A program made the translations under genes and the position numbers. A stretch of DNA of 64,000 nucleotides, taken from Rhodocyclaceae bacterium (GTDB lineage: Bacteria > Pseudomonadota > Gammaproteobacteria > Burkholderiales > Rhodocyclaceae). The notes under the pieces are model-generated. The model was given only the letters and a program-made list of their open reading frames with translations, searched no databases and had not been told where the DNA came from. The stretch is from contig JALNXH010000003.1 of assembly GCA_023230455.1 (NCBI GenBank), positions 62,001-126,000 on the forward strand. Reading direction: 5' to 3'. Positions within the stretch are counted from its first letter, which is position 1. Each line of letters starts with the position of its first letter. Shown one piece after another: positions 35,533-43,976 of the stretch.

Positions 35533-37200
35533 ATGTCCCATCCCTTGTTCGACAAGCATCTAGCCGTGTTTCGTCAGGCGATGGCCGCTGTCGAAAATCG
35601 GGTGTACTGGAGCCCCTTTGCGGAAACTCCGGCGTCACTTGGTGAGGCTGCGGCGGATAGCGCGCGTGAAGCGTTCGAGGCCTATCGCGACGCGTCCTTC
35701 TACCTCGATCAGCCTGGCGTGCAGGCGCGTGGTGGCAGCGAGATTTCACCCTATGGCCTGTCGCTGAACATTTCCTATCCCATTTGCAACCCGGATGCAT
35801 TGATCCTGGCGGCGCGCGCGGGGATGACCCCTTGGGTGAAATCAGGCCCGGAGGCGCGGGCGGGGGTCTGCCTGGAAATTTTGTTCCGGCTGAAACAGTA
35901 TGGGTTGGAGATCGCTCATGCGGCGATGCATACTACCGGACAGTCTCTGGCCTTTGCTTTTCAGCATTCGGTGGCCCATGCTCTTGATCGGGGCCTTGAG
36001 GCGGTGGCTTGCGCGTATCGCGAAATGAAGCAAGTTCCGGGGCGCGCGACATGGGAAAAACCACAAGGGGGGGGCAAGCCGTCGTTGCGGTTGGACAAGA
36101 CCTACACTGTGGTTCCGCGCGGTGTTGCGCTGGTCGTTTCCAACGCAGTGTCGCCGACGTGGAACGCTTTTCCTGCGATTTTCGCCAGCCTGTCCACCGG
36201 CAACCCGGTGATCGTCAAGCCGCACCATACAGCCATCCTGCCGCTGGCCATCAGCGTTGCTGCGGCGCGGATGGTACTCAAGGAGGAGGGCTTCGATCCT
36301 GGCCTAATCAGCCTGCTGGTCGACGATGACACCGACACGGTTGCGCGCATCGCTGCACTGCGGCCAGAGATCAGGCTGATCGACTTTACCGGCTCCGGAG
36401 AGATGGGGCATTGGTTGGGAGAGAATGCCCATCAGGCGGTGGTTTTTGTGCAACGGCCCGGACTGAATTGCGTCGTGGTCGATTCAACCGAGGATTACAA
36501 GGGGCTGTTGCGCAACCTGGCAGTCAGTATCAGCCTCTACTCGGGGCAGCTGGCGGCTACGCCGCGCCTGATCCTGGTGTCGCGCGAAGGGGTGCGGACG
36601 CCTGATGGAACGGTCGCAAGTGAACAGTTCATCCGCGATCTGGCATTTGCCATCGGACGTCTGCTTGAAGATCCGGCGCGCGCGGTTGAGATTCTTGGCT
36701 GCGTGCAGTCGCCGCAGGCGGTCGAGCGCATCGGTGCACTCCGGGAAGAATGCGATGTGGTGCGCGATTCGGCTCCGGTCGTCCATCCGCAGTGGCCTCT
36801 GGCGCGGATACACACGCCACTGTTGCTGCGCATGGCATCGAGCGACGATCTGGCCTGGGCGGCCGATCCGGCGGTTCCTGTGGCCGGATTGTTGGAAACC
36901 GCTACAACCACGGAAAGTCTGGCGCTGGCCGAGCGGATCATGGGCGAGCACGGCGCGCTGGCATTCGCGGTTCATTCGTCGAACGAGCACGTACTGGAGA
37001 TGGCAGACGACGCGGCGCTGCGCAGCGGGGTGGCGCTGTCGCTCAACCTGACCGGCGGGGCACTGATGAATCAGCCGGCCGCTTACGCTGATTTTCTTGG
37101 GACGGGCGCTAATCCGGCAGCCAGTTGCAGCTTTACCGATGCCGCTTTCGTTACTCCGCGGTTTTCCATCGCCCAGACCCAGCGGCCCAGCCCCCCGTAA
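35533..37200 (+). CDS. paaN: PaaN-type aldehyde dehydrogenase
   Basis: A 555-aa aldehyde-dehydrogenase-superfamily protein matching the PaaN family, described as a phenylacetate-degradation aldehyde dehydrogenase. It has YWSPFAETP at the N-terminus, a Rossmann fold with IDFTGSGEMGHWLGENA, and the nucleophile region RPGLNCVVVDST with the likely catalytic Cys. It stands alone: none of paaABCDE, paaG, paaJ or paaK is in the window. Upstream lies a 110-base gap with a plausible promoter. Its physiological aldehyde substrate is uncertain. Confidence 0.85.
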   Translation: MSHPLFDKHLAVFRQAMAAVENRVYWSPFAETPASLGEAAADSAREAFEAYRDASFYLDQPGVQARGGSEISPYGLSLNISYPICNPDALILAARAGMTPWVKSGPEARAGVCLEILFRLKQYGLEIAHAAMHTTGQSLAFAFQHSVAHALDRGLEAVACAYREMKQVPGRATWEKPQGGGKPSLRLDKTYTVVPRGVALVVSNAVSPTWNAFPAIFASLSTGNPVIVKPHHTAILPLAISVAAARMVLKEEGFDPGLISLLVDDDTDTVARIAALRPEIRLIDFTGSGEMGHWLGENAHQAVVFVQRPGLNCVVVDSTEDYKGLLRNLAVSISLYSGQLAATPRLILVSREGVRTPDGTVASEQFIRDLAFAIGRLLEDPARAVEILGCVQSPQAVERIGALREECDVVRDSAPVVHPQWPLARIHTPLLLRMASSDDLAWAADPAVPVAGLLETATTTESLALAERIMGEHGALAFAVHSSNEHVLEMADDAALRSGVALSLNLTGGALMNQPAAYADFLGTGANPAASCSFTDAAFVTPRFSIAQTQRPSPP

Positions 37201-37385
37201 GTGGGGTGTAAGTCGCCCCGCCCATCATGGGTTGGGTGTCTCAACCCGGATGGGGTATTATTCGCCGGCTCCGCTAACGCCTTTTTCGAGGATGTGGCTC
37301 TCGATCTGCGTTGCGACAATGGTGTCGCGTCTCCAGCGGTTTGGTCACCTACCTGTTCAATGACAGTCGTCTGCAAGGAATCAGC

Positions 37386-38546
37386 ATGAAGATCCACGAA
37401 TATCAGGGCAAGGAAATCCTGAGGAAGTTCGGCGTCACGACGCCGCGCGGCAAACCGGCATTTTCGGTCGATGAAGCCATCAAGGTTGCCGAGGAACTTG
37501 GTGGCAAAGTCTGGGTGGTGAAGGCGCAAATCCACGCCGGCGGCCGCGGCAAAGGCGGTGGCGTCAAAGTGGCGAAATCCCTCGATGAGGTGCGCCAATA
37601 CGCCGGCCAAATCCTCGGCATGCAATTGGTCACGCACCAGACCGGCGCCGAAGGGCAGAAGGTCAATCGCCTTCTGATCGAGGAAGGCGCCGACATCAAG
37701 AAGGAATACTATCTCGCCGCACTGACCGATCGCGCCACGCAAAAAGTCGCCATCATGGCTTCGTCTGAGGGCGGGATGGACATTGAGGAAGTTGCCCACG
37801 CCACGCCGGAGAAAATACTCAAGGAATTCATTGATCCTCTGACCGGCATTACCGACAAGCAGGCCGACAATCTGGCCCGGGGCATCGGCGTACCGGAGGC
37901 TTCGGTAGAAAAGGCCAAAGCAGAGATCAAGAAGCTCTACACCTGCTACATGGATACCGATGCCTCGCTGGCGGAAATCAACCCGCTGATCCTGGAAGGC
38001 AACGGTAACATCAAGGCGCTGGATGCCAAGTTCAATTTCGACTCCAACGCTCTATTCCGCCATCCCGAGATCGTTGCCTATCGCGATCTGGACGAAGAGA
38101 ACGCCGACGAGATCGAAGCCTCCAAGTTCGATCTGGCCTACATTTCCCTCGATGGCAACATCGGTTGCTTGGTGAACGGTGCAGGCCTTGCCATGGCTAC
38201 GATGGATACCATCAAGCTGTTCGGCGCCGAGCCGGCCAACTTCCTTGATGTGGGAGGAGGCGCCACCACCGAGAAGGTGACTGAAGCCTTCAAAATCATG
38301 CTCAAGAATCCCAAGGTCAAGGGCATTTTGGTAAACATCTTTGGCGGCATCATGAAGTGCGACACCATCGCTACCGGCGTGTGTACCGCCGCCCGCGAAG
38401 TCCATCTATCCGTACCCCTGGTGGTGCGCATGAAGGGCACCAACGAAGACCTGGGCAAGCAGATCCTGAAAGACTCGGGTCTGCCTATCATCTCTGCCGA
38501 CAGCATGGCAGAGGCCGCCCAGAAGATCGTCGCCGCCGTAAAGTAA
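37386..38546 (+). CDS. sucC: Succinyl-CoA synthetase beta subunit SucC
   Basis: TCA cycle ligase beta chain, 386 aa, carrying the ATP-grasp nucleotide site. MKIHEYQGKEILRKFG, VVKAQIHAGGRGKGGGVK and the C-terminal VNIFGGIMKCDTIA are diagnostic. The start is fixed by this N-terminus; a longer frame upstream is non-homologous. It is 11 bases upstream of sucD, in one operon. Confidence 0.97.
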   Translation: MKIHEYQGKEILRKFGVTTPRGKPAFSVDEAIKVAEELGGKVWVVKAQIHAGGRGKGGGVKVAKSLDEVRQYAGQILGMQLVTHQTGAEGQKVNRLLIEEGADIKKEYYLAALTDRATQKVAIMASSEGGMDIEEVAHATPEKILKEFIDPLTGITDKQADNLARGIGVPEASVEKAKAEIKKLYTCYMDTDASLAEINPLILEGNGNIKALDAKFNFDSNALFRHPEIVAYRDLDEENADEIEASKFDLAYISLDGNIGCLVNGAGLAMATMDTIKLFGAEPANFLDVGGGATTEKVTEAFKIMLKNPKVKGILVNIFGGIMKCDTIATGVCTAAREVHLSVPLVVRMKGTNEDLGKQILKDSGLPIISADSMAEAAQKIVAAVK

Positions 38547-38557
38547 GGGGAAGCAGA

Positions 38558-39451
38558 ATGTCTATCTACATCAACAAGGACACCAAGGTCATCACCCAGG
38601 GGATCACCGGCAAGACCGGCCAGTTCCATACCGAAAAATGTCAGGAATACGCGAACGGCAAGAACTGCTTCGTCGCTGGCGTGAATCCGAAAAAGGCTGG
38701 CGAGAAGATTTTTGACATTCCGATCTATGCATCGGTCAAGGAAGCTGCTGCGCAGACGGGCGCCACGGTTTCGGTGATCTATGTTCCGCCCGCCGGCGCT
38801 GCCGCGGCGATTTGGGAGGCTGTCGAAGCCGATCTGGATTTGGCGATCTGCATTACCGAAGGTATTCCTGTTCGGGATATGCTCGAAGTGCGCAACAAGA
38901 TGAAGGCCAAGGAAGCCGCCGGCGGTAAGAAAACGCTGTTGCTGGGCCCGAACTGCCCCGGCTTGATTACCCCGGACGAAATCAAGATCGGCATCATGCC
39001 CGGCCACATTCATCGCAAGGGCCGTATCGGCGTGGTTTCCCGTTCCGGCACCCTGACCTATGAAGCCGTTGCGCAGTTGACCGAAATCGGTCTTGGACAG
39101 TCATCTGCGGTCGGTATTGGCGGCGACCCGATCAATGGTCTCAAGCATATCGACGTGATGCAGGCTTTCAACGACGATCCGGATACTGACGCTGTGATCA
39201 TGATTGGCGAAATCGGTGGTCCAGACGAAGCCGAGGCCGCCCAGTGGTGCAAGGCCAACATGAAAAAACCGGTGGTCGGCTTCATCGCCGGCGTTACTGC
39301 GCCTCCAGGCAAGCGCATGGGCCATGCCGGCGCCCTGATTTCTGGGGGGGCCGATACGGCGGATGCCAAGCTGGCGATCATGGAAGCCTGCGGCTTCAAG
39401 GTCACTCGCAATCCTTCCGAGATGGGCAAGCTGCTCAAGTCGATTCTCTGA
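38558..39451 (+). CDS. sucD: Succinyl-CoA synthetase alpha subunit SucD
   Basis: Alpha chain carrying the phosphohistidine intermediate, 297 aa. CoA-binding TQGITGKTGQFHTEKC, LLGPNCPGLITPDE and the active-site His in GHAGALISGG are intact. The last gene before a strong terminator. Confidence 0.97.
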   Translation: MSIYINKDTKVITQGITGKTGQFHTEKCQEYANGKNCFVAGVNPKKAGEKIFDIPIYASVKEAAAQTGATVSVIYVPPAGAAAAIWEAVEADLDLAICITEGIPVRDMLEVRNKMKAKEAAGGKKTLLLGPNCPGLITPDEIKIGIMPGHIHRKGRIGVVSRSGTLTYEAVAQLTEIGLGQSSAVGIGGDPINGLKHIDVMQAFNDDPDTDAVIMIGEIGGPDEAEAAQWCKANMKKPVVGFIAGVTAPPGKRMGHAGALISGGADTADAKLAIMEACGFKVTRNPSEMGKLLKSIL

Positions 39452-39467
39452 GCGCCAACGTTCCGGC

Positions 39468-39502
39468 AAAACCGCACCTGAAACAGGTGCGGTTTTTTTT
39501 TT
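39468..39502 (+). terminator. Rho-independent terminator of sucCD
   Basis: A 12-bp perfect stem (AAACCGCACCTG and CAGGTGCGGTTT) with a 3-base AAA loop, running into an uninterrupted T tract. It starts 17 bases after the sucD stop and insulates the housekeeping block from the signalling operon that follows. Confidence 0.95.
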
Positions 39503-39631
39503 GCTGCGCGGAGCGGGTGTGGTGAGCGCCAAAATATGCCAATCGATAATGGCTTGAGGTTATAGTCGTATTTTCAGCCGGCGGATCCTCAGCCTTCAGG
39601 CGGGCGGATTGCAATGCCGGTACGCGAAAAC

Positions 39632-39658
39632 GTTTGACTGTATTGATGTTTGACTGTA
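39632..39658 (+). promoter_or_regulatory. Tandem 11-bp direct repeat upstream of the CHASE2 kinase operon
   Basis: GTTTGACTGTA occurs twice, starting 16 bases apart, about 75-100 bases before the kinase start codon. The first copy contains a good -35-like TTGACT, but the matching -10 (TAAGAA) is poor. It is the only repeat in the 228-base gap after the sucCD terminator, so it is the best candidate for promoter or activator sites of the long operon. Confidence 0.4.
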
Positions 39659-39732
39659 AGAATTGGCACTATCGCCCTGTTTCTACGCAGACTTACTGCT
39701 AGCCGGGGCTATCACGGAGGGATGGCGGCGAA

Positions 39733-42339
39733 ATGAAATCAAGCAAAGCCGGGTTCTGGAAAACAGATTGGTTTCTCGGTCTCGTCGTAAGCGTGGTGAT
39801 GCTGGCGGCAGGCGGCAGCGATCTTCTGCAAAGCCTGGAGCGCAAGGTTTACGACATCGGCGTCGGCATGGCTTCCCGTGTGCCTTCGGATAAGGTCGCC
39901 GTGATCGCCATCGACAAGCAAAGCCTCGACAACATAGGGCGTTGGCCCTGGTCGAGAGAGATTATGGCCGATATGGTGGAAAAGCTGGCTGCGGCCAAGG
40001 CGAAGGTTATTGCAACGACCATCTTGTACTCCGAGCCGCAAATTGATCCCGGTTTTGTCTATATCGCCAAGCTGATGGAAACCTGTGGCGTTGCGCCGCA
40101 GTCTCTAAGCGCTCTTGCTGCTGCGCCGACCGACACCGGCGAAGTGGCTGCTGTGGTTCCACCAGAGGCGTCCTGCCCGCAGATTGCGGCAACGCTTCAG
40201 GAGGCCGAGCAGAAGCTGAATACAGATCGCCGTCTCGGACAGGCCTTCACTCAGGCTGGCAATGTGGTGCTGCCCATGTTGTTCCGTATCGGTGAGCCTT
40301 TGGGCAAGCCCGACAAGGCGCTGCCGGATTACATCAAGAAGAATGCCGTGAAGGCCGTCGGATCGGATTTCCCGCCGATTCCGACCGCGGATGTGGATGC
40401 ATTGGTGATTGAGTCGCTGGGGCAGGCCGCGGCGGCCGTTGGTCATCTCAATGTGACGCCGGATGTGGACGGCGGAATTCGTACCGAGGCGTTGGTATTG
40501 GGCCATTTCGAGGATACCTATCCGGCCTTGTCGCTACTGGCGGCAGCCCGCAGTATGAATCTGGGGCCGGCGGACATTCAGGTTCATTCTGGGGAATCGG
40601 TCAATCTCGGTCGTCTCAAGATTGGTGCCGATCCGGATACGCGGATGATGACCTTCTTTTATAAGGATCGCGACGGGCATCCCGCATTTCCCGTGGATTC
40701 TTTTTTCGACGTCAAGACCGGGAAAATTCCCTACGATAAATATCGCGACAAGATTGTATTGATCGGCCCCACGGCCGCCGGTGTCGGCAGCGTTTTCGTC
40801 ACTCCGATTTCACCGTCGATGCCGGCTGTATTGATGCAGGCGCATACCGTATCGAGCATCCTTTCAGAGCACTTCTTTGTTGCGCCGACCTGGGGTTATT
40901 GGGCCGAAAAACTGGTGTTCCTGATAGTCGCCGCTTACCTGATTGCCTTGTTGCCGCGCCTTAAGGCCGGCATGGCCGCAGGGATTACGTCTGCCGTGTT
41001 GGCGTTGTTGGTCGTTACCCATTTTGTGTTGATGACGACGCAACTGATGTGGTTACAGTTGATGGTTCCCGCTTCACTGCTACTGGTGGGTCATCTGTTG
41101 TTGACGACCAAGCATTTTCTGCTGACTGAGCGCGGCAAGGAAAAATCGGATGCGGATTCGGCCGAATCCAACAGGATGCTCGGCCTCGCCTTCCAGGGGC
41201 AGGGCCAGTTGGACATGGCTTTCGACAAGTTTCGTAAGGTTCCTCTCGATGATCAACTGATGGAAAATCTCTACAGTCTTGGCCTCGATTTTGAACGCAA
41301 ACGGCAGTTCAATAAGGCTGAGTCGGTGTTCCGCTATATGGGCGAGTACAACCCCAAGTTCAAGGATCTGGATACACGGTTGAACCGCGCTAAACAACTC
41401 TCCGAGACCGTCATGCTTGGCGGCGGTGGGGGAGGGCGAAGCAACGCCAGCCTGCTGGATGCCAGCGGCAACGTCGAAAAACCCATGCTTGGCCGCTATC
41501 AGATCGAGAAGGAGCTTGGCAAGGGCGCCATGGGGGTGGTTTATCTGGGGCGTGACCCGAAGATCAACCGCGTGGTGGCGATCAAGACTATGGCCTTGTC
41601 GCAAGAGTTCGAGGCCGACGAATTGGTCGAGGTCAAGGAGCGCTTTTTCCGTGAGGCGGAAACGGCGGGTCGGCTCAATCACACCAATATCGTTACGATG
41701 TACGACGCTGGCGAGGAACATGATCTCGCCTACATCGCCATGGAATTTCTCAAGGGCAAGGACTTGGTGCCCTATACCAAGCCGGACAACCTGCTGCCGC
41801 TGCCCAAGGTGTTGAGCATCGTCGCTCGAGTCGCCGAGGCGCTCTCCTACGCTCACGAGAACAATGTAGTGCATCGCGACATCAAACCGGCCAACATCAT
41901 GTATGAGCCGGAGTCCGATCAGGTCAAGGTCACCGATTTCGGTATCGCCCGGATTACAGATTCGTCGAAAACCAAGACCGGTATGGTGCTTGGTACGCCG
42001 AGCTATATGTCTCCGGAGCAGCTTGCCGGAAAGAAAATCGACGGCCGCTCCGACCTGTTTTCGCTTGGCGTCTCGCTTTATCAGATGATTACCGGCACCT
42101 TGCCTTTCGTCGGCGACTCCATGGCGCAACTCATGTTCAAGATTGCCAACGAACCTCACCCGGACATTCGGGGGCTACGCCCCGGCCTGTCGGATGCTCT
42201 GGTCGCGCTGATTGACCGGGCTCTGGTGAAAGATCCGGATCAGCGCTATCAGACCGGCGCCGAGTTGGCGAAGGATCTCAAAGCGTGCATTCCTCTGGTC
42301 GGCGATGGTGGCGCCACTCCGGTCGTTGGTGCTGGTTGA
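39733..42339 (+). CDS. CHASE2-domain serine/threonine protein kinase
   Basis: An 868-aa transmembrane Hanks-type kinase. An N-terminal TM and an extracytoplasmic CHASE2 sensor (residues about 40-380) are followed by three TM helices (about 390-460), a short TPR-like stretch (about 478-560) and a complete kinase domain (588-860). The kinase has Gly loop GKGAMG (from 596), Lys618, HRDIKPAN (catalytic Asp716), DFG (735-737) and GTPSYMSPEQ. All catalytic residues are present. GGAGGG ribosome site. Followed by its probable phosphatase and an FHA reader, so it starts a signalling cascade in response to a periplasmic cue. Confidence 0.93.
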   Translation: MKSSKAGFWKTDWFLGLVVSVVMLAAGGSDLLQSLERKVYDIGVGMASRVPSDKVAVIAIDKQSLDNIGRWPWSREIMADMVEKLAAAKAKVIATTILYSEPQIDPGFVYIAKLMETCGVAPQSLSALAAAPTDTGEVAAVVPPEASCPQIAATLQEAEQKLNTDRRLGQAFTQAGNVVLPMLFRIGEPLGKPDKALPDYIKKNAVKAVGSDFPPIPTADVDALVIESLGQAAAAVGHLNVTPDVDGGIRTEALVLGHFEDTYPALSLLAAARSMNLGPADIQVHSGESVNLGRLKIGADPDTRMMTFFYKDRDGHPAFPVDSFFDVKTGKIPYDKYRDKIVLIGPTAAGVGSVFVTPISPSMPAVLMQAHTVSSILSEHFFVAPTWGYWAEKLVFLIVAAYLIALLPRLKAGMAAGITSAVLALLVVTHFVLMTTQLMWLQLMVPASLLLVGHLLLTTKHFLLTERGKEKSDADSAESNRMLGLAFQGQGQLDMAFDKFRKVPLDDQLMENLYSLGLDFERKRQFNKAESVFRYMGEYNPKFKDLDTRLNRAKQLSETVMLGGGGGGRSNASLLDASGNVEKPMLGRYQIEKELGKGAMGVVYLGRDPKINRVVAIKTMALSQEFEADELVEVKERFFREAETAGRLNHTNIVTMYDAGEEHDLAYIAMEFLKGKDLVPYTKPDNLLPLPKVLSIVARVAEALSYAHENNVVHRDIKPANIMYEPESDQVKVTDFGIARITDSSKTKTGMVLGTPSYMSPEQLAGKKIDGRSDLFSLGVSLYQMITGTLPFVGDSMAQLMFKIANEPHPDIRGLRPGLSDALVALIDRALVKDPDQRYQTGAELAKDLKACIPLVGDGGATPVVGAG

Positions 42340-42347
42340 GACAACCG

Positions 42348-43175
42348 ATGAACCTGAGCGACGCATTGGAAATTGCGACTGCCTCGGATATGGGGCAGGT
42401 GCGTTCGAACAATGAAGATGCGGTACTGGCGAATGCCCATGCCGGGTTCGTAGTGCTTGCCGACGGTATGGGCGGGTATAACGCCGGCGAAGTGGCGAGC
42501 GGCATGGCTACCGCGCTGCTGGGCGTGGAACTGGAAAAGAAGTTCGTCGACAGCCCTCCCCAGGAGAGAACTGGGCGCGGGGAGTGTTTTGCCGAAACGG
42601 TATTGAGGAATGAAATCGTCAATACCAATCGTGCGATCTACAATGCCTCGCAGGAGAAGGTGCAATACGCCGGGATGGGGACCACGCTGGTGGTTGCCAT
42701 CTATCACGACAACAAGGTGACGGTTGCCCATATTGGCGATTCTCGCCTATATCGCCTGCGTGGCGACGAGTTTAGCCAAGTCACTCGCGACCATTCTCTG
42801 TTGCAGGAACAGATAGACAACGGCATCATTTCGACGGAAGAAGCGCGGTATTCGCAGAACAAGAATCTGGTTACCCGGGCACTCGGGGTGGATGCCGCAG
42901 TGGAACCCGAAATCCACACGTATGATGTGCGCCCAGGAGATGTCTATTTGCTCTGCTCCGATGGTCTCAACGATATGGTGGACGACGAGGAGATCGGGGC
43001 GACGTTGCGGATGCTCGGTGCGAATCTTGCGTTATGTGCGACGCAATTGGTCCAGCTTGCCAACGATAATGGCGGCCGCGACAATGTTTCGGTGATTTTG
43101 GTCAAGATCAAACAGCCTTTTCCGGCGCAGAGAAGCTGGCTGCGCAAGTTGCTCGACTGGTTTGAAAAGAAGTAA
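42348..43175 (+). CDS. PPM/PP2C-type protein phosphatase (Stp1-like)
   Basis: A 275-aa Ser/Thr phosphatase, the likely antagonist of the upstream kinase. All metal-binding motifs are present: DMGQVRSNNEDAV, VLADGMGGYNAGE, HIGDSRLYRL, LLCSDGLNDMVDD and GGRDNVSVILV. It starts 8 bases after the kinase gene; a longer in-frame start inside the kinase gene is rejected. Cytoplasmic. Confidence 0.94.
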   Translation: MNLSDALEIATASDMGQVRSNNEDAVLANAHAGFVVLADGMGGYNAGEVASGMATALLGVELEKKFVDSPPQERTGRGECFAETVLRNEIVNTNRAIYNASQEKVQYAGMGTTLVVAIYHDNKVTVAHIGDSRLYRLRGDEFSQVTRDHSLLQEQIDNGIISTEEARYSQNKNLVTRALGVDAAVEPEIHTYDVRPGDVYLLCSDGLNDMVDDEEIGATLRMLGANLALCATQLVQLANDNGGRDNVSVILVKIKQPFPAQRSWLRKLLDWFEKK

Positions 43176-43196
43176 CGGATTATTGGGGAAATCAAG

Positions 43197-43934
43197 ATGG
43201 CGAAGCTTATTCTCAGCATGGATGGTCTGACGCTGAAGGAAATTCCGCTCACCAAAGAGCGGACCACCATCGGGCGCAAGCCGCACAACGATATTCAGAT
43301 CGATAACCTCGCTATTTCCGGCGAGCACGCGGTGATTGTGACCATCCTCAACGATTCGTTTCTGGAGGATCTCGACAGCACCAACGGGACCTTCGTCAAT
43401 GGTCAGCAGGTCAAAAAGCATTTTCTTCAGAACAGTGACGTCGTTGAGCTTGGCAAATACCGCTTGAAGTATGTCAACGAAACCCCACAGCAGGGATCCG
43501 CCGCCGATTTCGAAAAAACCATGGTGTTGCGCCCGGACATGCTGAAAAAAGCCGCGGAGCATGTTGAATCCAAACCGGCGGGGGATGCTGCAATTCGGAC
43601 GAGTGCGGCAGAGGCTCCGCCGCCCACTCCTCGGCCGGCGCCTATAGCCCCCGCGCAAGAATCGGTGTTGCCGTTGGCTTCCATTCAGGTGCTGACTGGT
43701 GGCAACGCCGGTCGCGAGCTTGCGTTGACCAAATCGCTGACTACGCTGGGCAAGCCTGGCGTGCAGGTGGCCGTCATCGCACGTCGGCCCGTTGGCTACT
43801 TTATTACCCATGTGGAAGGTGCTCAGTTCCCCATCGTGAACGGCGTCACCCTTGATGCCCAGGCGCATCCGCTCAAGGATCACGATGTCATCGAACTGGC
43901 TGGCGTGAAGATGGAGTTTTTCATCAAGAGTTGA
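43197..43934 (+). CDS. FHA-domain phosphothreonine reader with a second FHA-like domain
   Basis: A 245-aa protein. The N-terminal FHA domain has the full signature TTIGRKPHNDIQI, SGEH and DLDSTNGTFVNG and should bind phosphothreonine made by the neighbouring kinase. A Pro/Ala-rich linker (residues about 135-155) is followed by a second FHA-like fold (TTLGKPGVQVAVIARRP, PIVNGVTL, DHDVIELAGVKMEF) lacking the Ser-x-x-His core, so likely a structural or dimerisation domain. It sits between phosphatase and adenylate cyclase and may link the two signalling arms. Confidence 0.88.
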   Translation: MAKLILSMDGLTLKEIPLTKERTTIGRKPHNDIQIDNLAISGEHAVIVTILNDSFLEDLDSTNGTFVNGQQVKKHFLQNSDVVELGKYRLKYVNETPQQGSAADFEKTMVLRPDMLKKAAEHVESKPAGDAAIRTSAAEAPPPTPRPAPIAPAQESVLPLASIQVLTGGNAGRELALTKSLTTLGKPGVQVAVIARRPVGYFITHVEGAQFPIVNGVTLDAQAHPLKDHDVIELAGVKMEFFIKS

Positions 43935-43976
43935 TAGGCGGCCCCATTCCCCAGCCGTCGTAATTAGGGAGCCCGC

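Noticed and set aside
37201..37385. Possible small gene between paaN and sucC
   Set aside because: Short open frames exist, but none has a ribosome site, domain or conserved start; the region is better seen as the sucCD promoter region.
39664..39679. TGGCACTATCGCCCTG as a sigma-54 promoter before the CHASE2 kinase
   Set aside because: The -24 half is perfect but the -12 GC is missing (CCCT in its place).
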